The translations under genes and the position numbers were made by a program. DNA of 59,962 nt from Alphaproteobacteria bacterium (GTDB lineage: Bacteria; Pseudomonadota; Alphaproteobacteria; Puniceispirillales; UBA1172): positions 1 to 59,962 of the forward strand of contig JADHOM010000012.1 of NCBI GenBank assembly GCA_016778985.1, read 5' to 3'. The notes under the pieces were generated by a model, which saw only the letters and a program-made list of their open reading frames with translations, made no database searches and was not told where the DNA came from. Shown one piece after another: positions 15,889 through 24,708 of the stretch (its first letter is position 1; the number at the start of each line of letters is the position of its first letter).

Positions 15889-16623
15889 GTGCAAATAGTG
15901 AAGCCAAAGACCAAGGACATCAATGCAGGTGATCAAAATCTGCATAAAGAAAATATTGAAAAGCGCATTGTTGATCGCATTTTTCAGGCTGTTATTGAAC
16001 AGCGCTTATTGCCAAATACCAAACTCAGCGAAAGCAAGTTATGCGAAACTTTTGGCGTTGGCAGAATGCATGTTCGTCGCGCCTTGTTGTTGTTGTCATC
16101 ACAGGGAATAATTAATCTGCAATCCAATCGTGGGGCTTTCGTGGCAAGCCCTGACCAAAACCAGTCTAATGAGGTTTTTGAAGCTAGGCTCCTGATTGAG
16201 CCAACCCTCATTCGAACATTAACAGCCAGCATTCAAGCATTGCAGTTAGATGATATCTCACACCATATCCATCAAGAGGATTTAGCGCGCCAGAATAATG
16301 ATCGCACCAATTTGATCCGCTTATCTGGAGAGTTTCATGTCAAGCTTGCAGAAGCGTCAGGAAATACAATTATCACAAAAACAGTTCGTCAATTGGTAAC
16401 AAAAACATCGCTCATTATTGGCATCTATGGATCATCATCGCATGCCTATTGTGCTGACGGCGCGCATCAGCAGCTGCTAGATGCTATCAAAAAACGTAAA
16501 CCAGATCAGGCAGCTGAGATCATGACCTGTCTGCTCAAGCAGATATGGGCGCAAATCAATATTGATACGCATAACGCCAAGTCTGAAACGCTTGACGATA
16601 TTTTAGGCGGCAGCCTTAGCTAA
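15889..16623 (+). CDS. GntR family regulator (FadR/FCD subfamily)
   Basis: 244 residues, starting at GTG 15889. The winged helix-turn-helix spans about 24-87 (KRIVDRIFQAVIEQRLLPNT, then LSESKLCETFGVGRMHVRRA and the wing NLQSNRGAFVA). The C-terminal all-helical FCD domain shows the metal/ligand pattern: E.R..IEP near 100, an EFH motif (GEFHVKLAEASGN, about 149-161) and a DGAHQQLLDAI His near 205. FCD regulators sense small carboxylates. Its neighbours are an aminotransferase (185 bases downstream) and a divergent KPR-like protein, implying control of amino/keto-acid metabolism. Confidence 0.88.
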   Translation: MQIVKPKTKDINAGDQNLHKENIEKRIVDRIFQAVIEQRLLPNTKLSESKLCETFGVGRMHVRRALLLLSSQGIINLQSNRGAFVASPDQNQSNEVFEARLLIEPTLIRTLTASIQALQLDDISHHIHQEDLARQNNDRTNLIRLSGEFHVKLAEASGNTIITKTVRQLVTKTSLIIGIYGSSSHAYCADGAHQQLLDAIKKRKPDQAAEIMTCLLKQIWAQINIDTHNAKSETLDDILGGSLS

Positions 16624-16807
16624 TATCGCGGGCCACTATGAAGCACATATATTAGAAAAGCGTCATATCCTTGAAATTTTATCTACTGGTATTATTTTAT
16701 ATGAATTGGTTGCTATGAGTAAAAACCCAAACACGCAAAAAATAAACACTCAAAACTAACTGATTAACAATAATAATTTGTCACTCAAAAACATATAGGA
16801 AACCATC

Positions 16808-17944
16808 ATGGACACGCAATTTTCATCATCCCGTCATTCTGAGTTGCAGGAATATTCTGTTGTCTTTACAGACCGGTCGTTAAACTCAATGTCAAAACCT
16901 TTTCAGGAAGTTATGCGCGGCCTGCATGATGGTTTGTGTGAAGTCTATGGCGCCTCAACCTGCGTTTTAATTCCTGGCGGTGGCAGCTACGCGATGGAAG
17001 CGGTGGCCCGTCAATTTGCCAGTAATGAAAATGTATTGGTTGTGCGTAACGGCTGGTTTAGTTACCGCTGGTCACAGATTTTTGATCAAGGCGTAACCCC
17101 AGAACATGCCGAAATTGTCATGGCACGGCCTAACACCGACAATAAAGATCAGCAATTTAGCCCGGCACCTAGTGATCATATCTGTGATAAAATTAGAGCC
17201 GAGTCGCCGCGTGTCGTTGTATCCCCGCATGTGGAAACATCCGCAGGCATTCTGATGCCTGACAGCTATCTCAAGCAAATTGCTGATACCGCGCATGAGG
17301 TTGGCGCCATATTTGTTCTCGATTGTGTGGCATCAGGCGCGTTATGGGTCGATATGAAAGACCTTGGCGTTGATGTATTAATTACTGCCCCGCAAAAAGG
17401 GTGGACATCAACGCCTTGTGCTGGTGTCGTTATGCTGTCTGATCGAGCCTATGAGCGTATGCAAGAAACGACATCTGATAGCTTTGTTCTTGATCTTAAA
17501 AAATGGCATCAAATCATGAAATCCTATCTAGATGGTGGCCATGCCTATCATACCACCATGCCAACCGATGGGCTGTCACAATTCTATGATGCTTACCTTG
17601 AAATGAAGTCCTTTGGTTTTGACAAAGCTAAAGCCGCGCAAATTGAGCTAGGCACGAAACTCCGCAAAATTGTTGAAAGCTATGGCTATAAATCCTTAGC
17701 CGCCGAAGATTTTCAATCACCAACCGTCATTGTCTCACATACCGATAGAGATGATATCAAAAACGGCACCGCCTTTGCCGCCCATGGCGTTCAAATCGCG
17801 GCTGGCGTGCCGCTTGAATGTGGCGAATCGAGTGCCTTCAAAACTTATCGCATTGGATTGTTTGGTCTTGATAAGCTGATGAATATTGAGCGGACAATTT
17901 CCAACTTTGAAAAGGTTTTGGATAAAGTCACTCAAGCATCATAA
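16808..17944 (+). CDS. Class V aminotransferase (alanine/serine-glyoxylate or aminoethylphosphonate type)
   Basis: 378 residues. PLP fold type I features: LIPGGGSYAMEAVARQF phosphate-binding region (54-70), SPHVETSAGI (139-148), Asp172 in FVLDCVASG for the pyridine N, and the Schiff-base Lys197 in TAPQKGWTS. AGGAA precedes ATG 16808. It resembles alanine-glyoxylate and 2-aminoethylphosphonate aminotransferases; the exact substrate is unresolved. Located just after a GntR/FCD regulator and probably controlled by it. No phosphonate genes are nearby, which argues against an AEP role. Confidence 0.85.
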   Translation: MDTQFSSSRHSELQEYSVVFTDRSLNSMSKPFQEVMRGLHDGLCEVYGASTCVLIPGGGSYAMEAVARQFASNENVLVVRNGWFSYRWSQIFDQGVTPEHAEIVMARPNTDNKDQQFSPAPSDHICDKIRAESPRVVVSPHVETSAGILMPDSYLKQIADTAHEVGAIFVLDCVASGALWVDMKDLGVDVLITAPQKGWTSTPCAGVVMLSDRAYERMQETTSDSFVLDLKKWHQIMKSYLDGGHAYHTTMPTDGLSQFYDAYLEMKSFGFDKAKAAQIELGTKLRKIVESYGYKSLAAEDFQSPTVIVSHTDRDDIKNGTAFAAHGVQIAAGVPLECGESSAFKTYRIGLFGLDKLMNIERTISNFEKVLDKVTQAS

Positions 17945-18037
17945 TCACAAGTGATGCGGTAAGGGTTTCACTTAAGAGACATTGTTCAAGGGACATTGTA
18001 TGGGGCAGAGAGGGCGCTACATACCCACCGCGATTTA

Positions 18038-21000
18038 TTAACGCTTATTGTTTTCAATAAATCGCCGAAACACCGATAACAGAATTGGCACATAAAATAA
18101 GGTAGCAATGGTTGAGAGGCTTAAGCCGCCAAAGACAACAACGCCAATGCCGCGATATAACTCAGAGCCTGCGCCAGGGAAAATGACCAATGGCAATAAT
18201 CCAAATAATGATGTCATTGTTGACATAAAGATTGGCCGAATACGGTTTTGGGTTGCCTCTATGATCGCCGCCTCAATTGGCATCTTATCTTCGTGATGAT
18301 GCAGGGATGTTTGTTCCACCATTAGAATAGCATTATTAACCACTATACCGGTCAGAATGATAAAGCCGAGCATGGTCAACATGTCTAAAGGCTGGCTGAT
18401 AAAAATATTCAATAACGCCAAGCCAATCAGCCCGCCTATGGCAGAAACCGGGACAACCATCAGAATAATAATCGGCATCACAAAACTGCGTAATAAAATG
18501 GTCATCACCAGATAAATCATCAGCACCGCCAATAAGACATTCGCTTTCATTGCCTGCCATGTTTGAGCCAATTCACTTGCCGCTCCTGAAATGTCAATAT
18601 CGGTGGCGCTGCCAACAGCCACTTGCATGTCGGGGATAATCTCATTTTCAATGATAAGGATACTATCCTCAAGCGACAGAGTTTCGGTCGGCCTTAAAAT
18701 GATCGACATGACTAGCTTGCCACCTAATCGACGTATTTCTTCAGGGGCGGTGGTGAACTCGACCTTAGCTAATTGTGACAATTGAACAATTTGCCCATCT
18801 GCGGAAACGATTGGCATAGCTTTCAGCTGATCAATCGAAAGATCGCCAGCCTCTGCGCCAACAACCTGCAAATCAAGCAGCTCACCCGCATAAGGGATTT
18901 GTGTGACAACATAGCCATCGTTAAATACATCAACATAATTGGCAAAATCTCTGATTGAGATACCGAGCCGCGATAATGCCAGCACGTCAGGGGTAATGGT
19001 AATCTCTGCGGCATTGTTATTGAGACTGGGCACAACCCTGATCTGATTACCATCACGCCGCGGAAACGCCGCCGACAGACGCTGATTGAGCTCAATAATG
19101 ACGGGTTCAATGTCTTTCAGACTACTCCCCATAATATTAATCTCAATCGACCGTGAGCCACCAACCGAGCGGCCAAATAAGGACGCTTGGCTAACAAAGA
19201 CAGACGCCCCAGGAATATCAAAAAGCGGCCGCATCAAAATTGGCCGCAATTCATTGACTCTAGCGCTGTCAACGGTTGAGCCGCCAGCAAATGCGCCGCC
19301 TCCATAAGCCACAAAAAAGAAGCGTTCAATCGCTGGCAAACTCGTGGTTGCTGGATCAGCTTCCCATAATGGCCTCGCCCCTTTTTCCATAGCACTGGCA
19401 ATGCTTAGCGTCTCATCCACAGAATATCCAGGCGGCACAGAAATCCTGCCAAAGACAAAATTAGCATTACCATCAGGCAAGTAATCCAGTTTCGGCATCA
19501 TCACCAAAATGCCGCCAATAATGATCATAAAAACGACGCCGATCAGGATAATGCCGCGCCTTGGGGCATCCAGCATGGCATTGGCATGGCGCAATACAAT
19601 CGCCTTAAAGCCGCTCCCGATGGCATCTATAATTGGGATTGTGATTAAGGTATCTGGCTTAAAGCTGCGGTGGTTTAGCATAACCGAAGATAAGGCCGGT
19701 ATCACCGTAACAGACACTAAAACCGATATCAAAACAGATACCGATATCGCCACCCCAATATCACGAAATAGCTGTCCAACCGGCAGCTGCAGGATAATAA
19801 TCGGCAAAAAGACAACGACCGTCGTAATGGCTGAGCCTAAGATTGGTGCCCATACTTGGCGGGCACCATCAAAGGCGGCTTGTTTGGCGCTCTGCCCCGC
19901 CTGCCGTAATCGGAAAATATTTTCCTGACTAACAATGGACGCATCCACCACCATGCCAACAGCAAAGGCTAAGCCTGCCAGTGAAATAACATTGATCGAA
20001 AGTCCAAGTGCCGAGATTGCAACAAATGTTCCAATGACAGAGATAGGGATCGCACAGAACACAATCAGCGTTGGCAAGACACTGCGCATAAATAGCAACA
20101 AAATACTTACCGCCAACGCCCCGCCAATAAAGATATTCTGCTGAACGAGGGAGATTGCTGATGAAATATAGACGGTTTCATCATAGATGACACGCAATTT
20201 AAGCCCCATTTGCTTGAGCGTATTTTGATTGAGATCAGCGATCTTTTCTTTAACCCTCCCCATGGTTTCAACAACATTGGTGCCTTGTTCGCGCGTCAAA
20301 TTGATGATGATCGCATTCTCACCATTAAGCCGGCGGAAACTACTGGCATTGGCAGGCTTGACTTCCAGTCGCGCAATATCGGAAAGCCGGACAGGGATAA
20401 TATTGCCGTTCTCTGCTTGATCGGCGCGAATAACAATATGCCCGGCTTCTTCCAGGGTGAAAGATGGTGACGATACACGAACAATATATTCACGCTTGCC
20501 CGCCTCAATATTACCAACACTTTGCTGCGTTGTTGCTGATCGTAAAGCATTAATGACTGTTGTCATATTAAGCCGATATAAAGCGAGTTTTTCAGGATCA
20601 ATAATGACCCGCATCTCAAACTCATTACCGCCATATTTGAAGACATCAGAGACACCCTCAACACGCGCCAGAGGGTCCATAATATTGGTTGTCAAAAAGC
20701 GCCCCAGCGCATCAATATCGGCCACGTCCGCCGGATCAATACTATCATCATTGAGCACCGTTAAGGCGAGCCTGGAAATAGGCGAATCATCAGAGTTTGA
20801 TGTCCGCACAATCGGCGCTTTGGCATCATCAGGCAGACCAGTAATCCCTGATAATTCTGACAGCAGCAAGGTCAAAGCCTTATCCATATCTTGATGCACA
20901 GAATAGGTGATGGTCACTCGCGCCGAGCCCGAAAATGACCGTGAAACGATTTTCTCAATTCCACTTAAGGCGCCAAGGTCTCTTTCCAGCCGATTGATAA

Positions 21001-21190
21001 TCTCTCGATCAACATCAGCCGGTGATGCCCCCGGCCAATTAACCCGCACCTGCAATACTGGCCGTTCAATATCCGGCGTCAGCTGGATCGGAACCTGTTG
21101 CAAGGCCGATAAACCAAATAGAAAAATCATCAGCATTATCGCCATAACAGCGGTAAGATGATTAATAGAAATGCGGATAAGATTAGACAT
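18038..21190 (-). CDS. RND efflux transporter inner-membrane permease
   Basis: 1050 residues, full RND length, with the usual duplicated arrangement of 12 TM helices and two large periplasmic loops. The N-terminus reads ALQQVPIQLTPDIERPVLQV and PGASPADVDREIINRLE, conserved in AcrB/MexB relatives. TM4 carries AVGMVVDASIVSQENIFR; the first relay Asp is present, while the second Asp of the AcrB pair is Ala. The C-terminal half has LTMLGFIILTGIVVNNAILM. Exports hydrophobic compounds using the proton gradient, together with the adaptor encoded upstream (39-base gap). No outer-membrane channel gene is adjacent. Confidence 0.93.
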   Translation of the reverse strand: MSNLIRISINHLTAVMAIMLMIFLFGLSALQQVPIQLTPDIERPVLQVRVNWPGASPADVDREIINRLERDLGALSGIEKIVSRSFSGSARVTITYSVHQDMDKALTLLLSELSGITGLPDDAKAPIVRTSNSDDSPISRLALTVLNDDSIDPADVADIDALGRFLTTNIMDPLARVEGVSDVFKYGGNEFEMRVIIDPEKLALYRLNMTTVINALRSATTQQSVGNIEAGKREYIVRVSSPSFTLEEAGHIVIRADQAENGNIIPVRLSDIARLEVKPANASSFRRLNGENAIIINLTREQGTNVVETMGRVKEKIADLNQNTLKQMGLKLRVIYDETVYISSAISLVQQNIFIGGALAVSILLLFMRSVLPTLIVFCAIPISVIGTFVAISALGLSINVISLAGLAFAVGMVVDASIVSQENIFRLRQAGQSAKQAAFDGARQVWAPILGSAITTVVVFLPIIILQLPVGQLFRDIGVAISVSVLISVLVSVTVIPALSSVMLNHRSFKPDTLITIPIIDAIGSGFKAIVLRHANAMLDAPRRGIILIGVVFMIIIGGILVMMPKLDYLPDGNANFVFGRISVPPGYSVDETLSIASAMEKGARPLWEADPATTSLPAIERFFFVAYGGGAFAGGSTVDSARVNELRPILMRPLFDIPGASVFVSQASLFGRSVGGSRSIEINIMGSSLKDIEPVIIELNQRLSAAFPRRDGNQIRVVPSLNNNAAEITITPDVLALSRLGISIRDFANYVDVFNDGYVVTQIPYAGELLDLQVVGAEAGDLSIDQLKAMPIVSADGQIVQLSQLAKVEFTTAPEEIRRLGGKLVMSIILRPTETLSLEDSILIIENEIIPDMQVAVGSATDIDISGAASELAQTWQAMKANVLLAVLMIYLVMTILLRSFVMPIIILMVVPVSAIGGLIGLALLNIFISQPLDMLTMLGFIILTGIVVNNAILMVEQTSLHHHEDKMPIEAAIIEATQNRIRPIFMSTMTSLFGLLPLVIFPGAGSELYRGIGVVVFGGLSLSTIATLFYVPILLSVFRRFIENNKR

Positions 21191-21229
21191 AACTATCCAT
21201 TATTCTTCTGTTATATATTGCGCTGGCTC

Positions 21230-22441
21230 TCATGGTTTTACAATCTCAACCACCATCCCATCACGTAAGCCCTCATTGCCTTTGGTGACAATCTGCTCAC
21301 CAATGGTTAAGCCAGTCTTTATGACAATTCGATCAGCAATAGTTGCGCCAATAGCGATATTGCGGCGCAACACCTTATCATCTTCAATGACAAACACATA
21401 GACACCATCAGTATCAGGAATAATAGCATCAGACGGGATCGTGACGACCGCCTGCTGATCCGATGCTGGGATATTCACCCGCACACGCGCCTGATCAGCC
21501 ATCATAGCAGGGGTCATCGCTGATGTGATAGTGAAGCGGACAGGTCGGGTGTTGGTTTTTTGGTTTTCTGCCGGAATCTCACTGCGGATGACCGCGGCCA
21601 GCTCTCTGCCAGTGGCGTCAAACCCTGTTATAGATTTGCCAATGCGCAAAAATTCGAGCATGGAAATAGGGATATCAACCTCAATTTCATAGCCGCTGGA
21701 GGCACGGATTTGGGCAACCATCTCACCTTTGCGGAAATATTGATTATCCAATGAAGTGACACTAACAAGCTGACCAGCAACAGGGGCGATGAGACGGCCA
21801 GAGGCAATGTCAGATTTGGTATCAGCAATCTCAATGGCAATCAATTGCGATTTGATTTGGGTTTTGATCAGATCACTTTCCAGCTTAGCGATATTTTTCT
21901 GGAACGTGACTTCTGCTTGCCGCGCCTGAAGATAGGCGCGCAAAGCTTCATCCAGCCGATCTTTGGGGACAATATTTTCAGTCGCCAATTCAGTCAGCCG
22001 CTCAAATCTGGCTTGTTGCAAGACGGTTTGCTCTTTCGCCAAAGCCAGCAGGTCAATCTCAAAATTGAGAGACGTTTCAATTTGCGTAACAAGCTGCTTG
22101 GCTTCGGTTTGCTCTAAGATAAGCTGATCATGTTTGATTTGGGTTTTTGTTGTATCTTGTTGGGCAATCAGCTCCCCTTTATCAACAAAATCGCCATCAC
22201 GCCAAGAGGCCAATTCCACAACCCCATCAATAGCCGTGACAATGGCTAAATCTTGGCTCGCAATAATCCGCCCTTCCATCATATTCTGTGCCGCAATGAT
22301 GTCAGATATCACCTCAGCCACTTCAACTTTAGGTGCTGACTGACTATATTGCGCCGCTACTGGTGACGCCAAAACAAAAAACAATAAAAGAGGGCTTAAT
22401 AAGATAGCGCATATTAAGGGACAAAAACGATTTCTGATCAT
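21230..22441 (-). CDS. RND efflux periplasmic adaptor (membrane fusion protein)
   Basis: 403 residues. N-terminal signal peptide (hydrophobic 8-31, PVAAQ). The biotinyl-lipoyl half-motifs are AIDGVVELASWRDGDFVDKG before, and GRLIAPVAGQLVSVTSLDNQ after, a long alpha-hairpin (about 95-205) rich in Gln, Glu and Leu. Beta-barrel and membrane-proximal domains follow (TVTIPSDAII.DTDGVYVFVI). It bridges the RND permease to an outer-membrane channel. First gene of a two-gene operon with the permease, so the pair is expressed together. Confidence 0.92.
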   Translation of the reverse strand: MIRNRFCPLICAILLSPLLLFFVLASPVAAQYSQSAPKVEVAEVISDIIAAQNMMEGRIIASQDLAIVTAIDGVVELASWRDGDFVDKGELIAQQDTTKTQIKHDQLILEQTEAKQLVTQIETSLNFEIDLLALAKEQTVLQQARFERLTELATENIVPKDRLDEALRAYLQARQAEVTFQKNIAKLESDLIKTQIKSQLIAIEIADTKSDIASGRLIAPVAGQLVSVTSLDNQYFRKGEMVAQIRASSGYEIEVDIPISMLEFLRIGKSITGFDATGRELAAVIRSEIPAENQKTNTRPVRFTITSAMTPAMMADQARVRVNIPASDQQAVVTIPSDAIIPDTDGVYVFVIEDDKVLRRNIAIGATIADRIVIKTGLTIGEQIVTKGNEGLRDGMVVEIVKP

Positions 22442-22644
22442 TGACTTCTTGCCTGTTCAAAATGATAGCGCCATATTATATGAGATATGCAATATGCGCT
22501 AACATTAAGAAAGATAATGCGTTTTATGCAGTTTCAATCCTTTATCACTGGCATTTTTATCACTGGTAATTTTTTAACTGGCATGACCAAGACGCTGCTA
22601 ATGTTATGTCCTACATATCATGCAAATGGTGAAAGGGTTTACGG

Positions 22645-23253
22645 TCATTCAACAAAATACTGTACTTCACGGACGATCATATCCTCACCGTTGATTGGCA
22701 CCATATCTTGCGGGCATGTCGACATAACGACAATAACATCATGATGCGCGCGCAGACGGATATAATCCCCGGGCTTGGATAATGGTGGACAGAAATCTGT
22801 GGCGCCATCTAATGTGAACGGAATATTCATCCATAAATTAAGCGGTGACGGCGTTTCTGGCACGGTCAAGCCTATGACTTGCATGGCAGCCGCCAGATTA
22901 TCCGTGCAGTTATCATGATACTCCGTGCAGCCCAGCATCTTATAGCGATAGACATCACAAGCCGCAAGCAACGTATCATGGCGGCCAGGTGAGGTATCTT
23001 CCTCGACCGTCAGAAGCGGCCGCCGATGATTGCTATATAAGGGCGCCCCAACCACCGGAAACATGGATTGCGAAACACTGCGTTGGTGTTCCATAGACAT
23101 AAATTCTGCCAAATTATCTTTGATGAAACACCATGTATCGACGACTTGCGTGCCATGCGTGTTGATGATGGTGATAGCCTCACCAGTCTTGACATAAGCC
23201 GCCCTTCCTTGACGCGCTGGAACCGTTTCTAATGCTTTATCTGCACCTGTCAT
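22645..23253 (-). CDS. DUF1989 / urea carboxylase-associated family protein
   Basis: About 202 residues from ATG 23253, chosen for AGGAG upstream rather than the in-frame start at 23274. Family features: INTHGTQVVDTWCF near residue 35, SMEHQRSV, GRHDTLLAACDVYRY, GCTEYHDNCTDNL and the C-terminal HHDVIVVMSTCPQDMVPING. The conserved His/Cys residues suggest metal binding. Members sit near urea carboxylase/allophanate hydrolase or amino-acid catabolism genes; their chemistry is little known. Here the downstream partner in the same direction is absent and the upstream gene is a decayed MBL gene. Confidence 0.85.
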   Translation of the reverse strand: MTGADKALETVPARQGRAAYVKTGEAITIINTHGTQVVDTWCFIKDNLAEFMSMEHQRSVSQSMFPVVGAPLYSNHRRPLLTVEEDTSPGRHDTLLAACDVYRYKMLGCTEYHDNCTDNLAAAMQVIGLTVPETPSPLNLWMNIPFTLDGATDFCPPLSKPGDYIRLRAHHDVIVVMSTCPQDMVPINGEDMIVREVQYFVE

Positions 23254-23282
23254 GATCAATGCTCCTATCACCAATAGACATA

Positions 23283-23717
23283 CTACAGCTCTATTCTAAC
23301 CCGATCCTTGGCAAAATTCATCCCTTGGGGTAGTTTTTTTTCAAGTTCAGCCAGCTTAGCATCATGCCTAAACAGCACGTGATGCGTGATCATAAGCCGC
23401 TTGATATCTGTGTTCTGATAAAAATCAATTGCTTGGTCGATAGAACAATGTCCCCAGCCTGCTTTACTAGCCTGCTCATCATGAGTGAACATGCCATTCT
23501 ATATCACCAGATCAGCACCTGCCGTAAAATCTGCTAATGGCGCGGCTTGCTCTTGGTCATATTCATTATCAGACAGATAACAAAACCGCTTATCGCCAGC
23601 GTCAATCCGATAGCCATAACAGCCGCCCGAATGCTGGAGCTTGAGCCAGCTTAATTGGCCGGCAATCACTCTATTGATATGAGCGCTGATTGGCATAGCC
23701 GAAAATGATAATCCAGC
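23283..23717 (-). pseudogene. Metallo-beta-lactamase-fold hydrolase remnant (5' truncated, in-frame amber)
   Basis: The 5' half (from 23717, after a TGA) reads LQHSGGCYGYRIDAGDKRFC, then LSDNEY and GADLVI, stopping at TAG 23501-23499. The 3' half continues in the same frame: NGMFTHDEQASKAGWGHCSI through KRLMITHHVLFRHDAKLAEL. This is the C-terminal third of an MBL-fold family with GGCYGYRI, a second-half ADLVIxDGMFT and GWGHS/C motifs. The HxHxDH metal site and all N-terminal strands are missing. Relatives carry Trp or Tyr at the amber site, and the next codon AAT replaces the usual Asp GAT. Clearly non-functional as hydrolase. Confidence 0.75.
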
Positions 23718-23730
23718 TCATGCTTTGTGA

Positions 23731-24606
23731 TCATTTATCCGCATTAAACGCATCATGACTGGTATCTTTGATTTGCTCCAAAAATTGCTGGATCAGGTCG
23801 CTTAATAACGTTGTTGCTTGTTCGCTATGTCGCCATGCGAGATAAATTTGCCGCGTAAATTGTGGCGCACCGTCAATGACAAATATCTGATTGTTCATGA
23901 CTTCATTGGCAATCAAACTGACAGGCAAATAACAGCTGCCACCATTTGCCAGCATATAAGCTTTTGCCCATATGCTAGAGCCAAAGCTAATGCGGGCAAC
24001 GTCAGCATCCGAAAACTCAGCTATATGATCACGCGCAAACTCCACCCCATGATCAACATAAATATAGCCCTTATCAAAGCGTACAGGTCGATCAGGGCGG
24101 CTGCCAACTAACACCAACTGTTCTTTGATTTGCTTTGCTGTATAAACATCTCCACTGGGAAAAGCGGACGTGCTGATAGCAATATCAACAACCCCATTAT
24201 TTAGCCAGCCATGCAAGTCCTGATGTGAGCCCGGCCATGAGCTAAGGGCTATCTGCGGCGTCAGCTGACGCACCAAATCAAACAGTATCTGCCCATATTG
24301 CGGCCAAAGATCAGGCAGACATCCCATATGATAAATAGCGGCCATACCTGGTGGAAGCGCTGTTTCCGCTTCGGCCTGACGCCATAATTCTAAAATAACC
24401 TCAGCATAGCGTTTCAGCTTAAGGCCTGATGCTGTCAGACTAGCGCCATTTTTATTTCGCTGAACCAATTTCTGGCCTAAACTGGTCTCAAGGCTTTGCA
24501 ACCGTGCCGTCACCGTCGATTGGGTGACATTTAGCCGTTCCGCCGCCTTAATTAGACTTCCGGTTTCGATAATTGCCAGCAATGTTTTTAAGGCAACAAG
24601 ATGCAT
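23731..24606 (-). CDS. LysR family transcriptional regulator
   Basis: 291 residues. N-terminal winged helix (1-60): LVALKTLLAIIETGSLIKAA, LNVTQSTVTARLQSLETSLG, LVQRNKNGASLTASGLKLKR. The effector domain follows with the usual two-lobed periplasmic-binding fold (from about 90). Divergent from the aldehyde dehydrogenase at 24709, with short AT palindromes in the 102-base spacer, so it probably regulates the ALDH-LLM-hydrolase-ACAD set. The co-inducer is unknown. Confidence 0.9.
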   Translation of the reverse strand: MHLVALKTLLAIIETGSLIKAAERLNVTQSTVTARLQSLETSLGQKLVQRNKNGASLTASGLKLKRYAEVILELWRQAEAETALPPGMAAIYHMGCLPDLWPQYGQILFDLVRQLTPQIALSSWPGSHQDLHGWLNNGVVDIAISTSAFPSGDVYTAKQIKEQLVLVGSRPDRPVRFDKGYIYVDHGVEFARDHIAEFSDADVARISFGSSIWAKAYMLANGGSCYLPVSLIANEVMNNQIFVIDGAPQFTRQIYLAWRHSEQATTLLSDLIQQFLEQIKDTSHDAFNADK

Positions 24607-24638
24607 ATTATGACATTTTCCATAATTCAGTCTTTTCG

Positions 24639-24658
24639 ATAATTATCATCATAATTAT
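24639..24658. promoter_or_regulatory. Repeated palindromic octamer in LysR/ALDH promoter
   Basis: ATAATTAT occurs at 24639-24646 and 24651-24658, each a perfect palindrome, 12 bases apart. They lie midway between the divergent LysR and ALDH starts. A LysR box with T-N11-A spacing can be drawn through them, but AT-richness makes this weak. Confidence 0.35.
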
Positions 24659-24708
24659 TCTATTGTCTAATAATAAAATTTCTGGAAAATAGCATTTAGG
24701 AGAAACAT

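Noticed and set aside
22487-22744. 85-codon plus-strand ORF with TTTATCACTGG repeats
   Set aside because: Overlaps the DUF1989 gene on the other strand, has repetitive low-complexity content and no ribosome site.
10274-23501. Genome-wide reassignment of TAG to Trp
   Set aside because: Many intact genes in the window end correctly at TAG, including moaA directly after its functional Gly-Gly, so TAG is a normal stop. Only local nonsense mutation or partial readthrough remains possible.
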